Positions 1-12,329 of a stretch of 64,000 nt of DNA are shown in pieces. Position 1 is the stretch's first letter. Every line of letters starts with the position of its first letter. This DNA is from Providencia sneebia DSM 19967 (GTDB taxonomy: Bacteria > Pseudomonadota > Gammaproteobacteria > Enterobacterales > Enterobacteriaceae), in contig NZ_CM001773.1 in the NCBI RefSeq assembly GCF_000314895.2, positions 3,152,227 through 3,216,226 on the forward strand, read 5' to 3'. The notes under the pieces are model-generated. The model saw only the letters and a list, made by a program, of their open reading frames with translations, ran no database searches and had not been told where the DNA came from. A program made the position numbers and the translations under genes.

Positions 1-1948
1 CATTTTCCGTATACAACGTAACGCGTCCATTTTTGAAGTTATAGGCTATATACGCATTTGCTTGCGAATATCCATTGGTTTTAGAATCACGACTATTCGA
101 TACAGAAGAATAGTAAGAATCGGTGTAATTCATATTAGCCCCAACTTCAAATCCTGCCGGTAGTTGGTAACTACCACCCGCATTCAATGTGTAACTTGGA
201 GAGCGACTGAGTTTATTATTTTCATAACTCGGATTTTCGGTATATTCCTTAATTTTGGTTTTTAGCAATCCAACCCCAGCATAAAGATTGATATCATCAT
301 TAGCCTGCCAATTAAGGTTAAATTCCGCACCATAAGTAATCGCTTTATCCGCATTATCCATGATCGCGTATCCGGACATATCGTAGTAAGGTACCTGTAA
401 ATCTTTATAATCGTTATAAAATAAATTAGTACTTAGTTTCAAACGGTTATCAGCAGAAATCCAGCGATGATATAACTCATAGCTCCATACATATTCCGTA
501 TCATATTGATATATCTTAAATGGAGGTGTAAATGAGACACCGGCACCACCTGGGTTATAACCACGAACTACTTTGGCACCAACCCGGTGGTTATCATTAA
601 ACAACCAAGCCGCATCAAATTTTGGTAAGAATACTTTTTCTGTGTTTTCATAGTCTACGACGAAAAGACTTCCCCCATACCGCTTGTGCTCTTCCTCCTC
701 GTAACGTGCGGACATATTGATTTCAATATGTTCACTAGGATCAAACGTAATTTCGCCATATACCGCTTTGGTATTGGTTTTGTCTCGATAAGCATTTTTA
801 ACATTTATTAGAACTGTCTCATCTTGAGGCGAGTTATAATAAAACAGTCCCAGTAAGCCACGATATTTTTCCGTATCAAATTTCAATATCGGTTCAATTT
901 GGAATTCATGCCCTTCTACACGTGCCGGTCCACCAACGGGTAACGCATAACGATCCTGAATAAAGTTCGAATAAATTGCTTTATTTTCAAATTTTAAGGT
1001 ATCGTTTATTTCATAACCAACATCCCAGATATTAGTCGCTGAACGTATTTGAAATACTGAGCGGAATGTTTCAAACTCGTTTCTTGGTTTAAATTCACCT
1101 TGAGGTGTCCGCGAATCAACATGATAGAAAGTATAGCGGCTATAGAAATCTGGAAAAGCGGATGGTAGCCAAAGAAGTTTCGCTCTGGTTGCAGTGGATT
1201 CGAATTTACGCGAATCTCCCGCGGGTGAATATTTGGCTAGATGTTCAAAAGACTTACGATCTTGTCGGTCCACACTCAGTCGGAACAGTAACTCTTCATT
1301 AATTAATGGCCCAGATAACATAGCGGAATATTGACGCAGGTTCTGGTTACCGTAACCTAATCTGGCCGCTCCCTCATATTTGTTACTTGGGTCGTTACTC
1401 TGTGCTACCACAGAACCCGCTATGGCATTACGCCCTTGTGCATAACTTTGTGGTCCTCGATATACTTCAATCTGCCTCATATCCCACGTTGACTTACTTC
1501 CAAAGGCAAGATCATTGTAGTTTGAAGTATGACCATCAATTGAAACATTCAAACGCGGGCGAGCCCCTGTGATAAAAGCCATTGCTCCAACAGCGGTTGA
1601 ACCTTCAATACCGCGGATAGAGGGTAATTCGTTTCCTAGCCCAGTATCTATAACGTTCGGAGTATTCTTGAAGACTTGTGTCAACGAATTGAGGTCAGGA
1701 CGACGTTCAAGTTCTTTTTGTGTAATAATATTTAAGCTTGACCCCGTTTCCACTTCTCTACGGTCAAATCTTTCGCCGGTTACAATGATTACCCCTTCAG
1801 ATGGTTCTGCTTTGTCTTCGACTTTATTATCTGTGCTGTCTGCTATGCCCTCAATTTTATTATCTGTGCTATCTGCAATACTAGTGAAACTGTAGCAACT
1901 AACCATACATAATATAAGGAAATTTAATTTAAACTTGATATATTTCAT
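1..1948 (-). CDS. TonB-dependent outer-membrane receptor, probable siderophore receptor (C-terminus beyond left edge)
   Basis: The reverse strand is open from the ATG at 1948 to the edge, about 649 codons without a stop, so the gene is intact as far as visible and only its C-terminus is missing. A hydrophobic signal-like N-terminus is followed by a TonB-box-like GVIIVTGE, a plug domain (IRGIEG, then QIEVYRGPQSYAQGRNAIAG) and repeated aromatic barrel strands. This is the standard layout of outer-membrane receptors energised by TonB-ExbBD; siderophore uptake is an inference from the plug. Between signal and TonB box an 11-residue unit (IADSTDNK plus three residues) occurs twice in tandem. A Fur-like box lies about 650 bp upstream. 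The ligand cannot be named from sequence. Confidence 0.88.
   Translation of the reverse strand, partial: MKYIKFKLNFLILCMVSCYSFTSIADSTDNKIEGIADSTDNKVEDKAEPSEGVIIVTGERFDRREVETGSSLNIITQKELERRPDLNSLTQVFKNTPNVIDTGLGNELPSIRGIEGSTAVGAMAFITGARPRLNVSIDGHTSNYNDLAFGSKSTWDMRQIEVYRGPQSYAQGRNAIAGSVVAQSNDPSNKYEGAARLGYGNQNLRQYSAMLSGPLINEELLFRLSVDRQDRKSFEHLAKYSPAGDSRKFESTATRAKLLWLPSAFPDFYSRYTFYHVDSRTPQGEFKPRNEFETFRSVFQIRSATNIWDVGYEINDTLKFENKAIYSNFIQDRYALPVGGPARVEGHEFQIEPILKFDTEKYRGLLGLFYYNSPQDETVLINVKNAYRDKTNTKAVYGEITFDPSEHIEINMSARYEEEEHKRYGGSLFVVDYENTEKVFLPKFDAAWLFNDNHRVGAKVVRGYNPGGAGVSFTPPFKIYQYDTEYVWSYELYHRWISADNRLKLSTNLFYNDYKDLQVPYYDMSGYAIMDNADKAITYGAEFNLNWQANDDINLYAGVGLLKTKIKEYTENPSYENNKLSRSPSYTLNAGGSYQLPAGFEVGANMNYTDSYYSSVSNSRDSKTNGYSQANAYIAYNFKNGRVTLYTEN
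1814..1879 (-). repeat. Two-copy 33-bp tandem repeat inside the TonB-dependent receptor gene
   Basis: Two adjacent 33-nt units (1814-1846 and 1847-1879) encode IADSTDNK followed by IEG or VED on the reverse strand. They lie between the signal peptide and the TonB box and keep the reading frame. Copies differ at a few bases, so this is a slightly diverged in-frame duplication. Confidence 0.8.
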
Positions 1949-3200
1949 GTAAAATAGGCCTATCATTATAGTAATAATATTTGGATTCATCCTAGATAAC
2001 TAAGGTCATCTAGAATAGTTCTACGGGGAAAAGCGGCTTAGTCAGTACAACCAGAAACAGTCATTTTGCTATTTATTGCAGTCCCTACCGCCCGTACTAC
2101 TACCGAGCTAGTTGACGTCCACAAAAATACGGTTGTTTACTATTTCGATTTCGAGCTATTTCTATTTCCAGTTCCTCCAACTCTGAATACTAATAGTCAC
2201 GAATATTGATAAGCTCGCCTGATTTAATGATGAGATAAAACTAGATAAAAGTTATTTTGGTGATATTCGTAAGATAATGTTTCAATTTTCTTCATGCATA
2301 TTAATATATTTAATCCTCACTTTTAGTTAACAACAAATCCGCCATAATCCTTAGGCTCAGGCCGATAAATTACAGATTTATTTTCTTATTAAATTCCGCT
2401 TTTTATAGGGAATAATGCGATGTATCAACCTAATTCAGTCCAGTTGAAGGTTTGCAATATTGAGTGTTTGATCAAATCTTGCATGCGAAAGACATTAAAT
2501 TGTTACAAAATATGAAATTACGTTTCAAATTTGTTACAAGCAATTCCTACGCTACCGCACAAAGATATCAGTTATTGCACCACAAAATCACGCGTTAAGA
2601 ATGATAACGATAATGATAATAATTACTATTTACCATGTGGTGGGTTTTCCGTCAACGAGATTTGAGGTGAGCAGACCTCTCAATTAAATTAATGACAAGG
2701 TAGGCTCCTCCATCAAGGGGAGGAAAATTCTGATGTGAGAAGAGAAAATTTATAGGAGGAAAAACCAATCACAGCATAGTAAATGTAGCTCCATCCCCCA
2801 AAGCAGAGAAAGAGTTAGATGATTCACCTAATGAAACGGGTCATGTGCGTGGGGATCTATCTGATGTATTCGTGATGAAAAATCGACAATAAGCATGACT
2901 GGCTGCCGATAGAGCTGATAACGAATAAAAACGCTGCAAATATACGAAGAGATGGCAAAGGTGTAAGGCTACATAGTGGAAAAAACAGGAATGAGACGCT
3001 AGACCCATACACAAATATCTAACTAATGTTCGTGAATATATTCAATATATATATTTGATCTGGATATATTCAATAATAAGATTACATAAAGGTTATCTTC
3101 TGAATAATTCGTGCAATATCTATGTGGCAAAGGAGCGAGACACTAGAAACAGACATAAGTATGTAAATAGTGCTCGCAAGTGTAGCCAACAACGAGACAG
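1949..3200. other. Gene-poor 1.25-kb interval with Fur-like box and possible decayed coding DNA
   Basis: No convincing intact gene was found on either strand. From 2740 to 2890 the plus strand has an AGGAGG and an open stretch of about 45 codons (ending near KNRQ) without a good start, possibly a gene remnant; I do not recognise it. The upstream part (1950-2330) should carry the promoter of the receptor to the left. A short hairpin (TCCTCC/GGAGGA) lies at 2706-2724. Confidence 0.4.
2603..2621. promoter_or_regulatory. Fur-like box
   Basis: The 19-mer matches about 15 of 19 positions of the classical Fur consensus made of GATAAT-type hexamers. It sits about 650 bp from the receptor start on the left, and no intact gene lies downstream on the plus strand, so its target is unclear. 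Confidence 0.5.
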
Positions 3201-3980
3201 TTAGCGGTAAACAATTCCGCCATCGGTCAAAATAGACTGACCAGTAATATAATCTGAATCATCGCTTGCTAAGAAAGCAACCAAACCTGCAACATCGTCT
3301 GGCGTTTGAGCACGGCCTAATGCAATACCTTCAACATATTTTTTATAAGTTTCACCTTTTGGTGTGCCTGTAATTTCAGAGAAGCGCTCATCAATCTCTA
3401 CCCACATATCTGTTCCTACAATACCTGGGCAATATGAGTTCACTGTGATCCCTGAGCTTGCGTACTCTTTTGCTGCTGCTTGAGTCAATGCACGAACTGC
3501 AAATTTAGTTGCAGAGTAAACACCTAACATTGCAAAACCGTCATGGCCCGCAATTGATGAAGCATTAATGATTTTACCTTTTTGCTTACGCTCTTGGAAT
3601 TTTTCGCTGGCAGCTTGAATGCCCCACATAACGCCATCAACGTTAATTTTAAAGATAAGATCCATATCTTGTTGGCGCACTTCAGAAATAGGCTTAACTT
3701 GCGCAATTCCCGCATTGTTAATCATAACATCAAAACCACCTAATTCAGCTTCGGCGTGTGCTACTGCTGCAAAAACCTCTTCACGTTTGCTGACATCTGC
3801 CGCAAATGTTGTCACCTTACGGCCTAATGCTTCAATTTCTTTTGCAACATCAGCCAATTTATCCTTTTTTAAGTCAACTAAGGCAATGTCAGCACCATCT
3901 TTCGCCAAACGCAATGCAATACCACGACCGATACCTTGTGCTGCACCTGTCACTAAAATGACTTTATTATTCAACGCCAT
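3201..3980 (-). CDS. budC: Acetoin/diacetyl reductase (meso-2,3-butanediol dehydrogenase), SDR family
   Basis: A short-chain dehydrogenase of 259 residues, the usual size for BudC. It has the Rossmann NAD-binding motif [11 protein letters not shown] near residue 10, NNAGIA near 85, the catalytic Ser in INASSIAG and the Tyr/Lys pair in YSATK. The family interconverts diacetyl, acetoin and 2,3-butanediol using NAD(H) in fermentation. The start is set at 3980: GGAG lies about 8 nt before this ATG and MALNN is the typical beginning, whereas the in-frame Met five codons upstream has no Shine-Dalgarno. budA and budB are not adjacent, so it stands alone here. Exact stereospecificity cannot be read from sequence. 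Confidence 0.85.
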   Translation of the reverse strand: MALNNKVILVTGAAQGIGRGIALRLAKDGADIALVDLKKDKLADVAKEIEALGRKVTTFAADVSKREEVFAAVAHAEAELGGFDVMINNAGIAQVKPISEVRQQDMDLIFKINVDGVMWGIQAASEKFQERKQKGKIINASSIAGHDGFAMLGVYSATKFAVRALTQAAAKEYASSGITVNSYCPGIVGTDMWVEIDERFSEITGTPKGETYKKYVEGIALGRAQTPDDVAGLVAFLASDDSDYITGQSILTDGGIVYR

Positions 3981-4306
3981 GTGTTTTCTCCACAATAAAT
4001 AGATAAAATGGACTGCTTTGATTAATAATAAGTTAGCAATATTAATAAAAAGTTACAAAGTAATGATATTAATCCAAGAAATATCCTGATGGTAAAAGAT
4101 ATGGCTACATTTGGTTATTATTAATTTAATTTATGAAATTAATATCTCATTAAGGTGGAATCTCGAACATTTAACGGAAAAAAATGACAAGCAGAGCTAT
4201 GGCAAAAAATGCTATTTAGCTAATTTTGTTTATAAAACAAGCTAGTTATATGAAAATAATTATCTTCACACTGAAATAGATTATCTTAATGGGATGGGAT
4301 GAAATA

Positions 4307-4347
4307 AAAACCTAAGTCACATACAACTATTATGTAACCTAGGTTTT
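4307..4347. terminator. Hairpin between budC promoter region and speB end
   Basis: Arms 4307-4323 and 4331-4347 pair over 17 bp with two mismatches and a 7-nt loop. On the minus strand the stem ends in TTTT and follows speB by about 50 nt, so it probably ends speB transcription. The rest of the 415-bp gap (3981-4395) is AT-rich with nothing else recognised. Confidence 0.65.
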
Positions 4348-4395
4348 AATCATTGGCATTCGCTACCAATGCGAAATTTTCTGATGGGATAAAAA

Positions 4396-5325
4396 CTACT
4401 TTGCTTCTTTTTTTGCTGCTTGTAGATATAGCATATCTAAAGCAATAGATGCAGCAGCTAATGCCGTAATTTCTGATTGGTCATAAGCGGGTGCAACTTC
4501 AACCAAATCCATTCCAACAATGTTTAATGGTTGTAGCCCACGAAGTAATTTAAGCGCACGATCAGAAGTTAATCCGCCAATAACAGGCGTTCCAGTTCCT
4601 GGCGCAAATGCAGGATCTAAACAATCAATATCAAAAGTGAGATAAACAGGCATATCACCAACGATTGATTTAATTTGTTCAATCATCTCATCAACACCGC
4701 GATCATTCACTTGAGCCGCATCTAAGACAGTAAAGCCATTATCAGAGTCATGTTCTGTACGAATACCAATTTGCACAGAATGTGTTGGGTCAATCAAGCC
4801 TTCTTTTGGTGCATGATAGAACATCGTACCATGGTCATATTGGCTACCATTACCATAAGTATCAGTATGTGCATCAAAATGCACCAATGCCATCTTACCA
4901 AAATGTTTTGCATGAGCGCGTAGCAAAGGCAATGTTACAAAATGATCACCGCCAAATGTTAAACAGCGCTTACCAGATTCAATCAGTTTTTCTGTATGAG
5001 CTTGCAACTTATCACACATATCTTGCGCATCACCAAACGCAAAAACAACATCACCGCAATCAACAACATTCAAACGATCGGTGAGTTTAAAATTCCACGG
5101 CCAGCGATGACTTTCCCATGCTAAGTTTGTTGATACCTGACGAATGGCAGCAGGTCCATGACGGCTTCCTGCACGACCTGAAGTTGCCATATCAAATGGG
5201 ACGCCAGTGATAACCCATTCAGCATCTGAGCTGTATGGTTGAAAATTTAAAGGAAAACGTAAGAAACCAAAGGCATTAGAAACCAATGAGTTATCAACTT
5301 GATTGTCCAGTGTACTATTAATCAT
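4396..5325 (-). CDS. speB: Agmatinase
   Basis: Hydrolyses agmatine to putrescine and urea. The 309-residue protein follows E. coli SpeB almost throughout. The binuclear Mn ligands of the ureohydrolase family are visible: GGDHFVTLP, then DAHTD, then [18 protein letters not shown] at 5328 and an ATG at 5325 are adjacent; AGGA sits about 6 nt before the ATG, which is preferred. It lies about 200 bp downstream of speA on the same strand, the usual speAB arrangement, so the two enzymes form the arginine-agmatine-putrescine route. Two GGTTAG-type repeats lie in the speA-speB gap. Cytoplasmic. Confidence 0.96.
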   Translation of the reverse strand: MINSTLDNQVDNSLVSNAFGFLRFPLNFQPYSSDAEWVITGVPFDMATSGRAGSRHGPAAIRQVSTNLAWESHRWPWNFKLTDRLNVVDCGDVVFAFGDAQDMCDKLQAHTEKLIESGKRCLTFGGDHFVTLPLLRAHAKHFGKMALVHFDAHTDTYGNGSQYDHGTMFYHAPKEGLIDPTHSVQIGIRTEHDSDNGFTVLDAAQVNDRGVDEMIEQIKSIVGDMPVYLTFDIDCLDPAFAPGTGTPVIGGLTSDRALKLLRGLQPLNIVGMDLVEVAPAYDQSEITALAAASIALDMLYLQAAKKEAK

Positions 5326-5526
5326 CACTCTTCCTCGGTAAGTATTTGCATCTTACAAATACTCATTAACGTTAAATTCCACAAGTTGCGAAAAATTACT
5401 TTTCGCAAGTCGTTTCATTATTAGAAGTCATTATATGACACCTAATATTTAATCGCGTATATTCACATAACACATTGAAAATAATGGTTAGATACTAACC
5501 TAGCACCTAACCTTTCAGAACTCGAA

Positions 5527-7431
5527 TTATTCGTCTTCTAAATAGGTATAACCATAAAGACCATTTTCAAACTCTTCCACAAAATCTTTTTGTAGCTGTT
5601 CGCTTAAACCAGTTCCTTTGACTTGCTCAGTAAAGCTTTCTAATAACTCTTCAGGCACTAGCTTCACATATTGGAGCATGTCAGCAACAGAGTCCCCTTC
5701 TTCACTTTGCAAATAGCGGACATTACCTTGGCTATCAACCCAAACATCAATGGCTGCCGTATCACCAAACAAGTTATGCATGTTCCCTAAAATTTCCTGA
5801 TAAGCACCAATCATAAAGAAGCCAATCATAGGTGGATTTTCAGGATCATAAGCTGGCATTGGCATAGTTGTTTCTACACCGTCACCATCAACATAATGGT
5901 CGATAATACCGTCCGAATCACATGTAATATCAAGTAAAACCGCGCGGCGATCTAATGGTTTATCTAAACCTTCAATAGGCAAAACTGGGAAAACTTGGTC
6001 AATTCCCCATGCATCAGGCATAGATTGAAATAGCGAGAAGTTTACATAAAACTTATCTGCCATACGTTCTTGTAATTCATCAATAATAGGACGATGCGCA
6101 CGATTGCTTGGATCTAAATCTTGCTGAATTCTCCGACAAATATTCAGATATAGCTCTTCAGCCCATGCGCGCTGCGTTAAGTCTAGAACGCCATGTGCAT
6201 ATTGTGTGTGCGCTTCTTGTAAATCAAATTGGCTATCATGTAGCCATTCTCTTAATGAACGGCTATTACCTTGATGCTGCATTGATTCCCATGTTTCCCA
6301 TAATGAAATCAATGAACGCGGTGCATCATCACTTGGTGGTGAAGTTTTGGTAAATTCATTACGCTCCACTCCAATCACGTTAGAAACCAATACAGTATGA
6401 TGAGCTGTTAATGCGCGGCCCGATTCAGTAATAACTGTTGGGTGTGGTAAATCAAACTCTTCACATGCATCACCAATAGCCCAGATCACATTATTGGCAT
6501 ATTCATTTAAGCCATAGTTAACTGAACAATCTGATTGTGAACGGGTTCCTTCATAATCTACGCCAAGACCACCACCAACATCAAAACATTGGATTTTGAC
6601 ACCAATACGATGCAGCTCAACATAAAAACGCGCTGATTCGCGAACTCCGGTCGCAATATCACGGATATTGGCCATTTGTGAGCCAAGATGAAAATGCAAT
6701 AATTGTAAGCTTTCAAGGCGGTTAGCATTGCGCAGAATTTCAACTAGCTGTAAAACCTGTGTAGCAGCCAGTCCGAATTTGGATTTTTCACCACCACTTG
6801 CTTGCCATTTTCCTGAGCCTTGTGATGCTAAGCGAGCGCGAACACCCAAGCGAGGGGTTACATTTAAGCTCTCCGCTTCTTTAAGCACCATTTCAATCTC
6901 GGACATTTTCTCGATCACAAGATAAACTTTATGTCCGAGTTTTTCGCCAATAAGTGCCAAACGAATATATTCGCGATCTTTATAACCATTACACACAATC
7001 ACAGTGCGAGTACGGCCAGCATTAGCAAGTACCGCCATCAATTCTGCTTTTGAACCGGCTTCAAGTCCCAGCGGCTCGCCTGAATTGACTAATGACTCAA
7101 TAACTCTTCGTTGCTGGTTTACTTTGATTGGATAAACCAAAAAGTAATCCCCCGTGTAGCCATACGACTCACGGGCGCGCTTAAATGCAGCATTAATAGA
7201 ACGCAGACGATGCTGTAATATTTGTGGGAAGCAGAACAATGCAGGCAATCGCAAATGTTCTTGTTCCTCTTTCACTTGATTAACAAGTGAAGCTAAATCG
7301 ATAGTGGTGTCTGGGTTATCAGGATTTGGGCAAACACAGACATTTCCGCGCTCATTCACCTGATAGTAACCTCCGCCCCAATACGCGATGTTATATGTTT
7401 GGCGCATTTTGCGAGCGATATTATCATTCAT
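5527..7431 (-). CDS. speA: Biosynthetic arginine decarboxylase
   Basis: PLP enzyme converting arginine to agmatine, first step of the agmatine route to putrescine. The 634-residue protein is nearly collinear with E. coli SpeA, with the PLP lysine in YPIKVNQQ, the glycine-rich [13 protein letters not shown], the active-site Cys region LDITCDSDG and the conserved C-terminus [11 protein letters not shown]. The start is placed at ATG 7431 because an AGGAG lies about 8 nt upstream; a longer reading from TTG at 7491 lacks a Shine-Dalgarno. Followed by speB. The long upstream gap to metK (about 860 bp) should contain its promoter. Confidence 0.96.
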   Translation of the reverse strand: MNDNIARKMRQTYNIAYWGGGYYQVNERGNVCVCPNPDNPDTTIDLASLVNQVKEEQEHLRLPALFCFPQILQHRLRSINAAFKRARESYGYTGDYFLVYPIKVNQQRRVIESLVNSGEPLGLEAGSKAELMAVLANAGRTRTVIVCNGYKDREYIRLALIGEKLGHKVYLVIEKMSEIEMVLKEAESLNVTPRLGVRARLASQGSGKWQASGGEKSKFGLAATQVLQLVEILRNANRLESLQLLHFHLGSQMANIRDIATGVRESARFYVELHRIGVKIQCFDVGGGLGVDYEGTRSQSDCSVNYGLNEYANNVIWAIGDACEEFDLPHPTVITESGRALTAHHTVLVSNVIGVERNEFTKTSPPSDDAPRSLISLWETWESMQHQGNSRSLREWLHDSQFDLQEAHTQYAHGVLDLTQRAWAEELYLNICRRIQQDLDPSNRAHRPIIDELQERMADKFYVNFSLFQSMPDAWGIDQVFPVLPIEGLDKPLDRRAVLLDITCDSDGIIDHYVDGDGVETTMPMPAYDPENPPMIGFFMIGAYQEILGNMHNLFGDTAAIDVWVDSQGNVRYLQSEEGDSVADMLQYVKLVPEELLESFTEQVKGTGLSEQLQKDFVEEFENGLYGYTYLEDE

Positions 7432-8295
7432 AACAAACTCCTTTATGGAGGGGTGAGTGGCGCTTTTTCCAACCAAACGACATATCGTCAAATACGACGT
7501 ATTCCTGCTATGCAGTTATGTAAGGGGAAACAGCTATACTCGAATTAATTAAAGTGCTTAGGACATCTAAACAGTGATAAGTAAAACCTTTTAGTTAACA
7601 GTTACCTACTGATCGCTAAAAGCCTACTGGGGATGTGACGATAACTTCGAGAAGAAGTCAATAAAGACAGGAATGGAAAAAACTCAGATACACACAATTT
7701 TGTGTGTAAAGGTTGTTTACTGTTATTTAGTCGATTATGGATCATCACCCCATTAACCTCCAATATACCCCATTTTGTATAATGTTACTTCATTAAGCCA
7801 ATTATGCACTTTCTATTTTAGAGATAGCACAATATTACCGAGAAATAACTTAATTAAATGGAATAATCTAACTGTTTAGCCTGTTAACATGGTGGTAAGT
7901 AATAGTACTAATGACACTATTTTTGCCATTATCTAGCACAATATCCTAACTCTTATCTCAACTCTACTGTCTCATTAAGAGCATTTACTTACAAAAAGTT
8001 AACAAGTTTTAACATTCCTGATAGATAGCAGAGCATTTTTTGCCTGCTGGTATATAACGGGAAACAGCGAATACACCGTTACGGTCGCTGTTTATACATC
8101 TATTAAGCAGAAATTGCAAAACGTTATTGTCTGAATAGAAATAATATTTACTGCGCATGCAAATTTTTAGCTCAATCTTCTACCCTGAATAAAAACAGGT
8201 AGAACTTTCCTGTTTTAAATATTAATATAGCCGTCTAGATGTTAAAACATCCAACGACAATTTTCGTACACAATACTTACTAAGGTATTAATCTC
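7432..8295. other. Divergent speA/metK intergenic region
   Basis: 864 bp without a supported gene. It contains two hairpins: 8062-8093 (arms AAACAGCGA/TCGCTGTTT with an inner ACCGT/ACGGT) and 8192-8216 (AAAACAGG/CCTGTTTT), plus MetJ-like boxes just before metK. The hairpins are on the metK side and could lie in its leader; their role is unknown. Confidence 0.5.
8229..8252. promoter_or_regulatory. MetJ-like operator (three met boxes)
   Basis: Three contiguous 8-mers resemble the met box AGACGTCT: AGCCGTCT (7/8), AGATGTTA (5/8) and AAACATCC (5/8). They lie 44 bp before the metK start. MetJ repression of metK is established in enterics; this site is inferred from the motif and position. Confidence 0.6.
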
Positions 8296-9450
8296 ATGGC
8301 TACACATCTCTTTACTTCTGAGTCTGTATCAGAGGGGCATCCAGATAAAATCGCTGACCAAATCTCAGACGCGGTGCTTGATGCAATTCTCGAACAAGAT
8401 CCAAAAGCTCGCGTTGCCTGCGAAACCTATGTCAAAACAGGTATGGTGATGGTTGGTGGCGAAATCACCACTAGTGCTTGGGTTGATATTGAAGAAATCA
8501 CGCGTAAAACAGTTAGCGAAATTGGCTATACCAGCTCAGATATGGGCTTTGATGCGAACTCATGTGCAGTTTTGAGCGCAATCGGTAAGCAATCTCCAGA
8601 TATTAACCAAGGTGTTGACCGTACTGATCCTTTGGAACAAGGTGCTGGTGACCAAGGTCTTATGTTTGGTTATGCAACAAATGAAACTGATGTTCTTATG
8701 CCTGCGCCAATCACTTATGCGCATCGCTTAGTACAACGTCAAGCTGAAGTGCGTAAAAATGGCACTTTGCCATGGTTACGTCCTGATGCAAAAAGCCAAG
8801 TCACTTTCCAATACGATGATAACAAAGTTATTGGTATTGATGCGGTGGTTTTATCGACTCAACATTCGGAAGATATTAACCAAAAAGAATTGCATGAAGC
8901 TGTGATGGAAGAAATCATCAAGCCAGTTCTGCCAATTGAGTGGTTATCGCCAACAACAAAATATTTTATCAACCCAACAGGCCGCTTTGTAATTGGTGGA
9001 CCAATGGGAGACTGTGGTCTAACGGGTCGTAAAATTATTGTTGATACTTACGGCGGTATGGCTCGTCATGGTGGTGGTGCATTCTCCGGTAAAGATCCTT
9101 CAAAAGTTGACCGTTCAGCAGCTTATGCGGCTCGTTATGTTGCAAAAAATATTGTTGCAGCTGGACTTGCAGATCGCTGTGAAATTCAGGTTTCTTATGC
9201 AATTGGTGTCGCAGAACCGACTTCAATCATGGTCGAAACATTTGGTACAGGCAAAGTTCCTGAAGCTCAATTAGTCTTATTGGTTCGTGAATTCTTTGAT
9301 TTACGCCCATACGGCCTAATTAAAATGTTAGATTTGCTTCACCCAATCTACAAAAATACTGCATCTTACGGCCACTTTGGACGCCCTGAATTCCCATGGG
9401 AAAAAACCGACAAAGCTGAAATTTTACGTGATGCAGCAGGTTTAAAATAA
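8296..9450 (+). CDS. metK: S-adenosylmethionine synthetase
   Basis: Makes S-adenosylmethionine from methionine and ATP, the methyl donor of the cell and a precursor of spermidine synthesis. The 384 residues match the enterobacterial size. Family motifs are intact: [20 protein letters not shown] at the N-terminus, [12 protein letters not shown], and the phosphate loop [19 protein letters not shown]. The start at 8296 has a weak AAGG about 11 nt upstream. MetJ-like boxes and a strong downstream terminator frame it as a single-gene unit, divergent from speA. Cytoplasmic tetramer in the family. Confidence 0.98.
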   Translation: MATHLFTSESVSEGHPDKIADQISDAVLDAILEQDPKARVACETYVKTGMVMVGGEITTSAWVDIEEITRKTVSEIGYTSSDMGFDANSCAVLSAIGKQSPDINQGVDRTDPLEQGAGDQGLMFGYATNETDVLMPAPITYAHRLVQRQAEVRKNGTLPWLRPDAKSQVTFQYDDNKVIGIDAVVLSTQHSEDINQKELHEAVMEEIIKPVLPIEWLSPTTKYFINPTGRFVIGGPMGDCGLTGRKIIVDTYGGMARHGGGAFSGKDPSKVDRSAAYAARYVAKNIVAAGLADRCEIQVSYAIGVAEPTSIMVETFGTGKVPEAQLVLLVREFFDLRPYGLIKMLDLLHPIYKNTASYGHFGRPEFPWEKTDKAEILRDAAGLK

Positions 9451-9520
9451 TTAACTAAGGTTTATGAGTTAAGCCGGTAAAACGTAAGTCTTCCGTTTTT
9501 ATGTTATAACCTACATATTT

Positions 9521-9555
9521 ATAAACCCCATTCTTATGGGGTTTATTTCTTTAAA
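9521..9555. terminator. Rho-independent terminator of metK (possibly bidirectional)
   Basis: Perfect 11-bp stem, arms 9521-9531 and 9536-9546 with a TCTT loop, followed by TTCTTT. It lies 70 bp after metK and close to the 3' end of the convergent chitinase gene, so it may serve both. Confidence 0.88.
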
Positions 9556-9579
9556 AAAGCTGATAAATAGATGAGTTCA

Positions 9580-11289
<1,710 letters not shown>

Positions 11290-11479
11290 TTAATAACCAT
11301 ACCAAAAAGATAAAATTGTCATTTTGGCTGTGGCTATACTATTAAAGTTTTCTTAGAAGTTTATTTATGAAAATTTCAAAGAGTTATGATAGTTTTTATT
11401 ATACGAAATAAAATTCTATTAATAGCCTAACAAATAAGGTAATGATTAATTTATAAAAACGATTGATATTTTAGTTTGA

Positions 11480-11890
11480 TTATTTTCTTAACCATTGAAA
11501 TATAAGCATGCCAATTATCATGGTAACCGTAAATAAAATCCCTTGGAAAATTCCCATACCCGTTAATAATAGCGCAGGCCCAGGGCAAATTCCCGATAAC
11601 CCCCAGCCAAGCCCAAATAAGCTACTACCGATAATCAGTGGTTTATCAATTTTTTTATTTGTTGGGATTTGTATTGTGCAATTTAACACACTCAGTTTTC
11701 GTTTCTTAACGATAAGAAAAGCACCAGCACTTACAGACATTGCAACAATCATGGTTATTAATAATGAAGGGTCCCAATTTCTTGTTATATCCAGAAAACC
11801 AAGAATTTTTGCAGGATTTCCCATGCCCGCGATGATCAATCCCAAACCAAACAGTAAGCCTGAAATTAACGCAATAATAATTTGCATTTT
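11480..11890 (-). CDS. YeeE/YedE-family membrane protein, second half of split transporter (DUF6691 type)
   Basis: A 136-residue hydrophobic protein with about four membrane segments. It carries GMGNPAKILGFLD near the start and GLSGICPGPALLL, the conserved Cys-containing motif of YeeE/YedE proteins. Start at 11890: AAGGA lies 7 nt upstream, and the gap to the preceding gene is only 7 nt. With that gene it forms a two-polypeptide version of a YeeE/YedE transporter, a family that moves sulfur compounds such as thiosulfate; the substrate here is inferred. Transcribed after a BigR-like repressor gene, suggesting response to sulfide or persulfide. Confidence 0.82.
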   Translation of the reverse strand, partial: KMQIIIALISGLLFGLGLIIAGMGNPAKILGFLDITRNWDPSLLITMIVAMSVSAGAFLIVKKRKLSVLNCTIQIPTNKKIDKPLIIGSSLFGLGWGLSGICPGPALLLTGMGIFQGILFTVTMIIGMLIFQWLRK

Positions 11891-11897
11891 GTTATCC

Positions 11898-12329
11898 TTA
11901 GCGCTCAAGTAAATTTGATACGGCAACTGTAATAAATGCGACTAACATAAAGATAACTACCGCCACAATAGAGCGACGTGAGCATCTTGCCATGCCACAA
12001 ATACCATGACCGCTTGTACAGCCACTGCCTAAACGTGTTCCAAATCCAACCAGAAGACCTGCAACAATTAGCTTTGGCACGCTGGTAGTTATATTAACTT
12101 CAGGCATTTTATCGACTGCGATATATAACATTGGAGAAATAATCAATCCTGCAATAAATGCCGCTTTCCATGCTGTATCACCGGCTATTGGCTTTAATAA
12201 ACCACCTAAAATGCCACTAATTCCCGCTATTCTGCCATTAAAAATTAATAGGATTGTGACAGCCAATCCAATCAATAAGCCGCCGATTGCCGCAGACCAC
12301 GGCGTAAAATTAGCCCAATCAATTGACAT
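11898..12329 (-). CDS. YeeE/YedE-family membrane protein, first half of split transporter
   Basis: 143 residues, about four membrane segments, with FNGRIAGISGILGG near the N-terminus and the hallmark Cys motif GSGCTSGHGICG near residue 105. Its start overlaps the 3' end of the upstream regulator gene by 11 bp and has GGAG before a run of A. The next gene encodes the matching second half. Known relatives sit beside bigR-type regulators and are assigned to sulfur-compound transport; the precise substrate is not shown by sequence. Confidence 0.85.
   Translation of the reverse strand: MSIDWANFTPWSAAIGGLLIGLAVTILLIFNGRIAGISGILGGLLKPIAGDTAWKAAFIAGLIISPMLYIAVDKMPEVNITTSVPKLIVAGLLVGFGTRLGSGCTSGHGICGMARCSRRSIVAVVIFMLVAFITVAVSNLLER

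Noticed and set aside
1105..1895. Three short plus-strand frames (65, 61 and 108 codons)
   Set aside because: They are antisense to the continuous minus-strand receptor gene and have no ribosome-binding sites or family features.
3619..4002. 127-codon plus-strand frame over budC
   Set aside because: Antisense shadow of a well-defined dehydrogenase gene.
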